Positions 7,284 to 12,928 of a stretch of 19,260 nt of DNA are shown here, piece by piece; the stretch's first letter is position 1, and each line of letters begins with the position of its first letter. Position numbers and translations under genes: made by a program. The stretch spans positions 1 to 19,260 of the forward strand of contig CAZWLH010000021.1 of assembly GCA_964634675.1 (NCBI GenBank). The letters are read 5' to 3'. The notes beneath the pieces were generated by a model, which ran no database searches, was not told the DNA's origin, and worked only from the letters and a program-made list of their open reading frames with translations. Source of the DNA: UMGS172 sp964634675 (GTDB taxonomy: Bacteria; Bacillota; Clostridia; Oscillospirales; Acutalibacteraceae).

Positions 7284-8591
7284 TTAACGAACCGTAACTG
7301 TCATATAAAGTTTACCCATAGCATTGACAACTTCAACACCACTTGTAACAACTACTGCTTTCTTGGTGTCACCCTGTGCAATGGTAACATCAGAATCAGC
7401 AAAGTTTTCAATCGCACCAATATCCTGTAAGTTCTGACGAATCTTAACAAGGTCAGACCAAAGGGAAGTTCTACCAGAAGCATTGTTTGGAACAACACCA
7501 AGATACTTGGTATTGAACAACACCGCATCATCATTACCCAACTGGTCAATCACTCTGATAGTCTGATTGTCCTTGAAAACATCACCACAAGTGTCACTGG
7601 TTGTCACCATAGTATTAATGTCATCCAACACACGAATGTCAGAATTTACTCTGTGAAGTACAAACTTACCTTCCTTGATGCACTGCTTCAACTGGGTCTG
7701 TGTGTAACTCACATCAACGGTAAATTCACCGTCATACTTCTTATTCTGACAAGACTTGTTGACTTCACAACCCGCCTGAACACCAGTCACCCAGTATACA
7801 AGGGCTGCTTCTGACCAACCTTCATCTGTGGTCTTATTTTCAACACTGATGATACCCATGAAATCGGCTGCGTTCTTGTAGGTTACCAACTGGAACTTGA
7901 TACCCATTTCATCACGCAAACGTTTGTCGAACGCATTGAACAACTTGATGATAGTTTCATCAGTAGTCACAACACCCATTGTGTTATAGGTGTATGCTTC
8001 AATCTTATCAAGGTAAGTCTGATATGCAGTACCGTCCACCGCACCATTTTCACCACCAGTCAGCGGTGTGGATGCAGTAACCGCAAGGGCTGCATCAGTC
8101 TTAAATGCAACATAGTCATTTGCAACAAGTTCTGCTGCCTTTGCAACAGTCTGTGTGTCAACCGCTACCGTACCAAGGTAAGTGATAACATCAAACTTAC
8201 TTTCATCATCAGCATTTGCCTGAATGACAATCTTCAAGTCATTACCACGAATACCACTGTAAAGTGCAGTTGCAAAGGTATTTGCTGCCTTTTTACCGCC
8301 ACCGTTCAAACGGTATGCGTAAAGGGTCTTTGTACTAATGAACAGGTCACGCAAACCTTTCATCTTGTCATGGTCATAAGCATAACCAAAGATTTTCTGA
8401 CTGCGTTTCTGAAAATCTTCATTGGTAACTTCAAAAACTTCACCTTCAACACCCCAGTCCATTTCAAGGGGCATTGTGGCAATACCTCTTGCAGACAAGG
8501 TTGTAGATGCGGATGCCATTGATACAAAATTGATATACGCACCCGGTAATTCTTTGTTTTGTGTAGTAAAACTACCGCCACCTAATGCCAT
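7284..8591 (-). CDS. Contractile tail sheath protein, XkdK-like
   Basis: 435 codons from ATG 8591, preceded by GAAAGGAACGGTGA. The N-terminus (MALGGGSFTTQNKELPGAYI, then NFVSMASASTT) and the middle (EMDWGVEGEVFEVTNEDFQK) fit PBSX XkdK and Clostridioides phage sheath proteins. The C-terminal 110 residues (VFKDNQTIRVIDQLGNDDAV, then FADSDVTIAQGDTKKAVVV) form the usual sheath C-terminal domain. Sheath subunits stack around the tube and contract to drive it through the envelope; their N- and C-terminal arms link neighbouring subunits. The first 32 codons lie inside a perfect tandem duplication (8495-8912), so an upstream copy of this start is fused to another gene. The sheath frame itself is complete. 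Confidence 0.95.
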   Translation of the reverse strand: MALGGGSFTTQNKELPGAYINFVSMASASTTLSARGIATMPLEMDWGVEGEVFEVTNEDFQKRSQKIFGYAYDHDKMKGLRDLFISTKTLYAYRLNGGGKKAANTFATALYSGIRGNDLKIVIQANADDESKFDVITYLGTVAVDTQTVAKAAELVANDYVAFKTDAALAVTASTPLTGGENGAVDGTAYQTYLDKIEAYTYNTMGVVTTDETIIKLFNAFDKRLRDEMGIKFQLVTYKNAADFMGIISVENKTTDEGWSEAALVYWVTGVQAGCEVNKSCQNKKYDGEFTVDVSYTQTQLKQCIKEGKFVLHRVNSDIRVLDDINTMVTTSDTCGDVFKDNQTIRVIDQLGNDDAVLFNTKYLGVVPNNASGRTSLWSDLVKIRQNLQDIGAIENFADSDVTIAQGDTKKAVVVTSGVEVVNAMGKLYMTVTVR

Positions 8592-8912
8592 TTTATTTCA
8601 CCGTTCCTTTCATAAATTTGTTGATAAGTTCATCAACTTCTTTTTTGGTGTACTGCTTTTCAGCTTCAAGAAGGGCATCCACCAAGTCCCTTCTGTTTGC
8701 ATACAAGGTTGTAGATGCGGATGCCATTGATACAAAATTGATATACGCACCCGGTAATTCTTTGTTTTGTGTAGTAAAACTACCGCCACCTAATGCCATT
8801 TTATTTCACCGTTCCTTTCATAAATTTGTTGATAAGTTCATCAACTTCTTTTTTGGTGTACTGCTTTTCAGCTTCAAGAAGGGCATCCACCAAGTCCCTT
8901 CTGTTTGCATAC
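8495..8912. repeat. Perfect tandem direct repeat, two copies of about 208-210 bp
   Basis: Bases 8495-8704 and 8703-8912 are identical over 210 positions at an offset of 208. The copies share a 2-bp AC junction, and identity ends abruptly on both sides (8494 G versus 8702 T; 8705 A versus 8913 T). The repeated segment contains the 3' half of the small gene at 8801-9016, its stop, the sheath ribosome binding site and the first 32 sheath codons. Absence of any difference means the duplication is very recent, is kept identical by recombination, or is an assembly artefact. Confidence 0.97.
8593..8799 (-). CDS. Chimeric duplicate ORF: sheath N-terminus fused to small tail protein C-terminus
   Basis: 68 codons created by the tandem duplication. 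Residues 1-32 are identical to the sheath N-terminus (MALGGGSFTTQNKELPGAYI onward to STTL). Residues 33-68 are identical to the last 36 residues of the small upstream protein (YANRRDLVDALLEAEKQYTK onward to GTVK). The junction is in frame even though the repeat offset, 208, is not a multiple of three. It keeps a full copy of the sheath ribosome binding site and starts one base after the upstream stop, so it should be translated well. Both parent genes remain intact. It may be a chance by-product with no function. A sheath linker arm without the sheath body could also interfere with or cap sheath assembly; that is speculation. Confidence 0.7.
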   Translation of the reverse strand: MALGGGSFTTQNKELPGAYINFVSMASASTTLYANRRDLVDALLEAEKQYTKKEVDELINKFMKGTVK

Positions 8913-9016
8913 TGTGCAGATGCAAGAATCTGTGCTTTGCTGAACTTCTGTTCAACGGTTGCTGAACTCTTTGCTTCCGCACTGTTAGTTTTCTTTTTAC
9001 CCACCAACTTCTTCAC
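8801..9016 (-). CDS. Small conserved-position protein upstream of tail sheath
   Basis: 71 codons, opening at GTG 9016 seven bases after the tail terminator stop. The GAAAGGAAGGTG ribosome-binding sequence lies almost on top of this GTG. TTG 9007 or GTG 9004 (residues 4 and 5) are therefore better spaced and may be the true start. The protein is highly charged: a Lys-rich N-terminus (VGKKKTNSAEAKS), then a predicted helical C-terminus (NRRDLVDALLEAEKQYTKKE followed by VDELINKFMKG). I do not recognise a named family. Small proteins of this kind commonly precede the sheath gene in Firmicutes myophages. The second half is duplicated in the neighbouring chimeric ORF. Confidence 0.8.
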   Translation of the reverse strand: MKKLVGKKKTNSAEAKSSATVEQKFSKAQILASAQYANRRDLVDALLEAEKQYTKKEVDELINKFMKGTVK

Positions 9017-9023
9017 CTTCCTT

Positions 9024-9452
9024 TCAGTTCACTGTGGTGTTTGATTCCAAGGTTTCCATGACTTCATTCTGTTCAACCCTGTAAACAAAACAGTCATAGT
9101 TCACAAAGAAGTTCAGAACACCGTCTATCACTTCACTGTTCATCTTTGTCCCCCGGAACTTATCACCAGTTGTGGTTGTAAGGTATTCTAAGCACCAAGT
9201 CATTCTTTCTGTGACTGCGTTGCACTCACTCTGTAAATTCTCTTTTGATTTAGGAAAATACTGAATAACAAACTTGTTCTTCCTGAAATACCGCTTTCCA
9301 AGGAAAAGTTCAGTTGTTGGGTTCAAACACGCAATAAAAAAACAGGGTTCTTTCAACTCCTGTTTCACTTCTTCCATGTGGAAACCATATTCTTTTTCAT
9401 TAAATTCCGCATCTAAAGTGATGCTAATTGACTGAATTATTGTATTTATCAT
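9024..9452 (-). CDS. Tail terminator / tail-completion protein, XkdJ position
   Basis: 142 codons from ATG 9452, which overlaps the preceding stop as ATGA and has GAAGGGGTG six to eight bases upstream. An in-frame GTG at 9461 is possible but poorly placed. Features such as MINTIIQSISITLDAEF, then EVKQELKEPCFFIACLNPTT and FFVNYDCFVYRVEQNEVMET, agree with the phage tail terminator group often annotated DUF6838. These proteins cap the tail tube or sheath and join it to the neck. The order HK97 gp10-like, this gene, small protein, sheath is the PBSX order XkdI, XkdJ, XkdK. The family is assigned from pattern and position, so the exact role is inferred. Confidence 0.78.
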   Translation of the reverse strand: MINTIIQSISITLDAEFNEKEYGFHMEEVKQELKEPCFFIACLNPTTELFLGKRYFRKNKFVIQYFPKSKENLQSECNAVTERMTWCLEYLTTTTGDKFRGTKMNSEVIDGVLNFFVNYDCFVYRVEQNEVMETLESNTTVN

Positions 9453-9910
9453 TTCATGCACCCCTTCAAATACTTCTTAATTTTTGCTTCAAGTACATTT
9501 GGGGCAATAGATGCAAGTTCCTGTTCAGAAATTGTCATCATAAACCGCCCCGGCACCCACCCTTTGTGATTTGCGGTTCTGTGACCGTATTCCACGTATG
9601 AAGCATATTCTACCGGGTTCACAATCTCAATGACGTAAGTGTCACCAAAATGGTGAACGGTCAAAGAATCTGCATAATTCTGTGCAGATGCTCTTTTCTG
9701 ACCAGTCCACCCACGTCTAAGTGTACCGCCTGTTTTACCTGACCCCTTAGAATACTGACCTACTGGGGTTCGTTTGATGACCTTTGCAAGTAACCTTGCA
9801 GCAAGTTCCTTTGCACACGATTCCACAAACTTATCAGGGTCTTGCAGTTTGTTCAATTCTTCCTGAAACTCTTTCAGACCCCTAATGTCAAAACTTCCAA
9901 ACCTTCCCAT
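9449..9910 (-). CDS. HK97 gp10-like head-tail completion protein (XkdI position)
   Basis: 153 codons from ATG 9910, directly adjoining the previous stop (TAAATG). The sequence has the HK97 gp10 family signature: a helical N-terminus (FDIRGLKEFQEELNKLQD), then KVIKRTPVGQYSKGSGKTGG with TLRRGW, and EIVNPVEYASYVEYGHRTAN followed by VPGRFMM. In siphophages and PBSX-like myophages this protein is a neck or tail-completion component acting between connector and tail terminator. The following gene overlaps it by four bases. Length is typical. Confidence 0.9.
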   Translation of the reverse strand: MGRFGSFDIRGLKEFQEELNKLQDPDKFVESCAKELAARLLAKVIKRTPVGQYSKGSGKTGGTLRRGWTGQKRASAQNYADSLTVHHFGDTYVIEIVNPVEYASYVEYGHRTANHKGWVPGRFMMTISEQELASIAPNVLEAKIKKYLKGCMK

Positions 9911-10294
9911 TTAAGTCCAGTCGGTAAACAGGTCAAGAACAATTTCTTGGTGTGTGTCATACACTGCGGGAACACCACTGTAAGTATATTCAGCAGTTTT
10001 CTCTGCCTGTGTCACCGTTATTTTTGACCCCGGTTTGATAACAACATCAGGTGATATAAATAGTTTTGTGGTCTGTGTCACTGTTGCTGCGGATTCCGTT
10101 TGATTTACAATTTGCAAACGTTCAAATGACAATCGGCAAGGCTGATTTTCCAATACAACCACTGGTTTACCGTTTGTCAGTTTTGTGACCTCATCCTTTA
10201 CCTGTTGATATTCTTCAACTACTGCAACACCGTCATAGGTGCTTTCAATAGCCTTTCTTGCAGCAATCTTTGCTGCCTGAATAGCATCTACCAC
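9911..10294 (-). CDS. Head closure/stopper-like protein (XkdH position)
   Basis: 127 codons. The start is GTG 10294, overlapping the end of the connector gene by seven bases (GTGGTAG); there is no strong separate ribosome binding site, so coupling is likely. The mid-region (GKPVVVLENQPCRLSFERLQ) and a beta-rich C-terminal half (LFISPDVVIKPGSKITVTQ, then GVPAVYDTHQEIVL) resemble phage head closure proteins such as YqbH/XkdH, which share the SPP1 gp16 stopper fold. It would plug the connector after packaging. The call rests on beta-strand pattern and position between connector and gp10-like genes. Confidence 0.75.
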   Translation of the reverse strand: MVDAIQAAKIAARKAIESTYDGVAVVEEYQQVKDEVTKLTNGKPVVVLENQPCRLSFERLQIVNQTESAATVTQTTKLFISPDVVIKPGSKITVTQAEKTAEYTYSGVPAVYDTHQEIVLDLFTDWT

Positions 10295-10683
10295 CGCAAA
10301 CGTCTGAATGAATTAAATTCAGCCTTTCCATAGGTTAAAAGGTAATTGATGAAGGTGGTCAACCTTTGTTCAGGGGTCATTGAACCGTCACCGACTGCAA
10401 AGACGGTGTTGGTATCCCCTGTCTGAATCTGCTTAACTGCATAATCTAAATTGAACGTTGCAAGGTCATCAGGTGCAAAAGTTTTCTTAGCAAGAAGAAA
10501 TTCACCAACGGTCATATCAACCGCAACGTGTTCCAATCCTTCCGGCACATCAGCCCAGTTGATTTCATTTTTGATTGAATTGCGTACTTTCTCAACGCAA
10601 AAGGTCAAGGAAAATTCATCACTTTCCTTGACCTCATAACCAAATGATTTCAACCGTTCTTTGACTATATCAACACTGAACAT
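10288..10683 (-). CDS. Head-tail connector/adaptor protein (XkdG/YqbG position)
   Basis: 131 codons from ATG 10683, preceded by CAGGTGATG. The protein is mostly helical: KERLKSFGYEVKESDEF, KVRNSIKNEINWADVPEGLE, VDMTVGEFLLAKKTF and a final TFINYLLTYGKAEFNSFRRL. This matches the gp6/gp15-type connector adaptors that bind under the portal and start the head-to-tail joint. It lies directly after the major capsid gene, the expected place. Residue-level family membership cannot be proven by eye. The last codons are shared with the next gene. Confidence 0.78.
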   Translation of the reverse strand: MFSVDIVKERLKSFGYEVKESDEFSLTFCVEKVRNSIKNEINWADVPEGLEHVAVDMTVGEFLLAKKTFAPDDLATFNLDYAVKQIQTGDTNTVFAVGDGSMTPEQRLTTFINYLLTYGKAEFNSFRRLRW

Positions 10684-10709
10684 ATTGCATCACCTGACCC
10701 TTTCCCGGC

Positions 10710-11807
10710 TTAACCTCTGGAAATGATACGTGCAATAGGTACTGCCTTGTGTGCAATAGCCTTACCGTCACTGTTGTTTACAAGTGACCAGTTCAAACCG
10801 TTTTCAAGTTCCGCATTTGTAGGGGAATTTGTTGCCTGTTTTGCTTTCAGGTAAGAAACACCCGCAACGGACACTGCTTTTCTCTTACGAGAAATAAGGG
10901 TATCTTCACCACCACGTGTCTTTGCATCACGAACCATTTCATAAGGCACTTTTGCACCTACGTCCTCAAAACCAATAGCACCTTCACCAAGGATATATGT
11001 GGTATAAAGGGAAACATCACCGCCAGTTTCACCAACGTTCTTTGTTTCAACAGGCATAGAATCGTCAACGATTACAAGTCTACCGTTCCAAGTACCCATT
11101 TCAAGGTCACGTTCAACACCTTCTGCATCAGTGTACTTTAAGTACGCAAGCAGTTTCAGGTTTTCAAGGTGTGTTGCAACTGCACTGTGACAGAATACAA
11201 GACTGAACTTCTGCTTGTTATCACCACAAGCCTTCTGAATTGCACTGTTCAGGGTAGTTGCATCCATAAGCATTGCATCAGTAGTTGCAGCATCTTCACC
11301 GCTTTTACTAATGTCATAAGTGTGTGCATCAACAAAGGCTGCGTTAGCAGTCTTGATTGCACCTGTTCCTGTTGCTGCCATGCTGAAAATACCCTTTAAG
11401 ATTGCAAGAATAATATCTTGGTCAACCTCATTCCAGTATGTGTTAATCTGATTTCTGACATTTGCCATGAAATCAACACCACCAGTCACATCATAAGAAA
11501 AGTCAGCTTCCGTCCAACCGTTCATTCTACCAAAGGTGAATACACCCTGTTCAAAGGTGTCAGTCTTGCCCGGTGTAACATTGGAAACACCGTCATAGTT
11601 CTGCGGTGTGCCGGAAAGCAAACCAAAGTAAGGAAGTACCGCATAAACAGTACCAGTCTGTGAATTGTTCACGAATGTTTCACGTAATCTTGCATCACCA
11701 ACGATTGCACGAGATTTACGCAACTTGTTCAGCTTCACATTTGGAATCGCACTCATGTACTTACCAAATGCCTGTTCATTGAAACTCTTAGCATCAAATT
11801 TTGCCAT
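10710..11807 (-). CDS. Major capsid protein
   Basis: 365 codons from ATG 11807, with GAAAGGTAGG upstream. It follows the scaffold gene by 33 bases. The order portal, MuF protein, scaffold, this gene, connector identifies it as the coat protein. Sequence features such as GKYMSAIPNVKLNKLRKSRA, then NSQTGTVYAVLPYFGLLSGT, MNGWTEADFSYDVTGGVDF and IFSMAATGTG are found in coat proteins of Clostridiales phages of the HK97-fold Gp13-like type. There is no protease gene in the window. Maturation therefore probably does not involve a dedicated protease, consistent with a separate GP20-type scaffold. Confidence 0.9.
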   Translation of the reverse strand: MAKFDAKSFNEQAFGKYMSAIPNVKLNKLRKSRAIVGDARLRETFVNNSQTGTVYAVLPYFGLLSGTPQNYDGVSNVTPGKTDTFEQGVFTFGRMNGWTEADFSYDVTGGVDFMANVRNQINTYWNEVDQDIILAILKGIFSMAATGTGAIKTANAAFVDAHTYDISKSGEDAATTDAMLMDATTLNSAIQKACGDNKQKFSLVFCHSAVATHLENLKLLAYLKYTDAEGVERDLEMGTWNGRLVIVDDSMPVETKNVGETGGDVSLYTTYILGEGAIGFEDVGAKVPYEMVRDAKTRGGEDTLISRKRKAVSVAGVSYLKAKQATNSPTNAELENGLNWSLVNNSDGKAIAHKAVPIARIISRG

Positions 11808-11840
11808 TGTCTTTTTACCTACCTTTCATTTAATTAAAAA

Positions 11841-12458
11841 TTATGCGTTAGTGTTCGCATCCATATATGCAGCAATCTGTTCATAGGTCATCTTAGAGAA
11901 ATCAGTTTCACCGCCCGCACCCGGTTGTTCTACGGATGCACCCGGCTGAAATCCCTTGAACTGCTGCTGATTCTGTGGGTTCTGCTTAACATCAAACAAG
12001 AACTTGGTGCTTTCATCTGCAACCAACTTTTCAATCTGTTCCTGTAACCCCTTGACATTCCCTTCTTTGTCAAGTTTTGCATCTGTCAGGTCTAACAGTG
12101 CCTTGACCGCCTTGACGTTCTTTGCATTTGCCCCGGTCAATGCCTTTTCAACTGCAAATTCAACCTTCAACTGGGTCATTTCAGATTCATGGGCTTCTTT
12201 AGTCTTGGTGTTCTCTGCCTGTAAATCAGCAATCTGTTTTGTCAATGCTTCATTATCCCCGGCAGTAGTTTTGAGTGTTTCAAGCTGCTTATCTCTATCA
12301 GATACCTGTGTCTTTAACCCGGACACTTCTGTCTGCAAATTCTTGATTTCAGCAGCAGATGCAGACTTTGCATTTTCAATATCCGCACCATTGATTTTGA
12401 TAACTGCATCAACCTGTTCCTTGGAAAGTCCTAAATCTTCTAATTCTTTTCTTGTCAT
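11841..12458 (-). CDS. Scaffold protein, Phage_GP20 family
   Basis: 205 codons from ATG 12458, chosen because GTGAGGAAA stands about six bases upstream and the protein then begins MTRKELEDLGLSKEQVDAVI, the usual GP20 start. An upstream in-frame start at 12500 would add 14 residues inside the leader and is less likely. Residues 30-110 form a long coiled-coil-like region rich in Glu, Lys and Gln. LKVEFAVEKALTGANAKNVK followed by AVKALLDL is the family hallmark. The C-terminus is Gln/Gly/Pro-rich and ends near SKMTYEQIAAYMDANT, a capsid-contact type of tail. GP20-type scaffolds shape the procapsid and then leave it. Confidence 0.9.
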   Translation of the reverse strand: MTRKELEDLGLSKEQVDAVIKINGADIENAKSASAAEIKNLQTEVSGLKTQVSDRDKQLETLKTTAGDNEALTKQIADLQAENTKTKEAHESEMTQLKVEFAVEKALTGANAKNVKAVKALLDLTDAKLDKEGNVKGLQEQIEKLVADESTKFLFDVKQNPQNQQQFKGFQPGASVEQPGAGGETDFSKMTYEQIAAYMDANTNA

Positions 12459-12551
12459 TTCTTTTTCCTCACTTTCAATTACGTTTTTGTACGTGTTCAC
12501 TCACACATGATTGTTTGGTTTGTTCGGTTATACGCTTGACAACCCGCAAAG

Positions 12552-12572
12552 AAAAAGCACCCTTGCGGATGC
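12552..12572 (-). terminator. Terminator-like GNRA-loop hairpin in the scaffold leader
   Basis: On the minus strand GCATCC (12572-12567), loop GCAA, GGGTGC (12562-12557) form a 6-bp stem followed by TTTTT (12556-12552) and a further CTTT. The CCGCAA portion (12568-12563) can pair instead with downstream TTGCGG (12549-12544), which would break the terminator stem. This gives two mutually exclusive folds, as in attenuators. It may simply be a short terminator. Confidence 0.6.
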
Positions 12573-12673
12573 TCTGCGTTGCCACACTAACCCAGTGACC
12601 GGGAGATAATAAAAGACCACCTTAACCTTTCTTTTAAGTTTTCCTTTTCATTACCGTTTGAACCCCCCCTTTC

Positions 12674-12692
12674 TGACCTCATATAACGGTCA
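12674..12692. repeat. Second copy of 19-bp palindromic motif
   Basis: The sequence TGACCTCATATAACGGTCA has TGACC/GGTCA arms around a 9-base AT-rich centre. It matches the terminator core at 6748-6766 (TGACCTCATATAAAGGTCA) at 18 of 19 positions. No U-tract follows on the minus strand here; a run of seven G residues does. Confidence 0.8.
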
Positions 12693-12737
12693 AATAGCAA
12701 GTATTTTTATTTACCTGATAACTTGTCAGGGTATAAG

Positions 12738-12763
12738 AAAACACCGCCTATTTGACGGTGTTT
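12738..12763 (-). terminator. Intrinsic terminator after the 54-codon gene
   Basis: AAACACCG (minus strand, 12763-12756) pairs perfectly with CGGTGTTT (12746-12739) across a 9-base loop, then TTTCTTAT follows. It begins one base after the stop codon of the small gene at 12764. It would end transcription of the terminase-portal-MuF segment or trim its 3' end. The capsid genes beyond need readthrough or a promoter I cannot identify. Confidence 0.82.
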
Positions 12764-12928
12764 CTAATCATGCTCAATAGGTGAACAAAATCGTTCCCTA
12801 TTTTCATCTTGTGCTATTGTTCGCAATCGTTCAAGTTGTCTTAAACCTACTTCACCAAGATTGCCTTCTTTTTCTGCTTTTGCCAATAGTTCAAGCATTT
12901 TCCAATCTAATGTATTATCTTGCTTCAT
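12764..12928 (-). CDS. Small protein translationally coupled to the MuF-ART gene
   Basis: 54 codons from ATG 12928 to TAG 12766-12764. The start overlaps the stop of the MuF-ART gene as ATGA, and the stop is followed at once by a terminator, so it is the last gene of that segment. I do not recognise the family. It is short, hydrophilic and probably helical: MKQDNTLDWKMLELLAKAEK, then EGNLGEVGLRQLERLRTIAQ, and an acidic end. There is no signal peptide or membrane segment. Its placement directly after a putative toxin-domain gene would suit an immunity or chaperone protein. It could equally be a small virion or regulatory protein unrelated to the ART domain. Reality of the gene is well supported by coupling and terminator placement. 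Confidence 0.75.
   Translation of the reverse strand: MKQDNTLDWKMLELLAKAEKEGNLGEVGLRQLERLRTIAQDENRERFCSPIEHD

Larger units (their letters stand above)
12459..12737 (-). promoter_or_regulatory. Structured leader region upstream of scaffold and capsid genes
   Basis: This gap of about 280 bases has no convincing gene on either strand. On the minus strand it holds, in order, a CCTGA/TCAGG hairpin (12730-12714), the TGACC/GGTCA palindrome (12692-12674), a GGGGGGG run, and a compound stem at 12583-12538. The outer stem pairs GGCAAC (12583-12578) with GTTGTC (12543-12538), with GCA/TGC below it. A 31-codon GTG-started frame inside has an AAAGG sequence upstream but no protein-like character. I see no good -35/-10 pair. 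The stretch may be the 5' leader of the capsid transcript or the remains of a lost gene. Confidence 0.5.

Noticed and set aside
8422..9044. Repeated plus-strand frames sharing identical segments near the duplication
   Set aside because: The shared segments come only from the 210-bp tandem repeat; the frames are antisense to the sheath, chimeric and small tail genes.
12004..12510. 168-codon plus-strand frame opposite the scaffold gene
   Set aside because: It mirrors the repetitive codon pattern of the coiled-coil scaffold; it has no Shine-Dalgarno and lies opposite a clear GP20-family gene.
12500..12738. Possible riboswitch in the scaffold leader
   Set aside because: A short stretch loosely resembles part of a c-di-GMP-I element, but the other conserved segments are missing. 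It is reported only as an unnamed structured leader.
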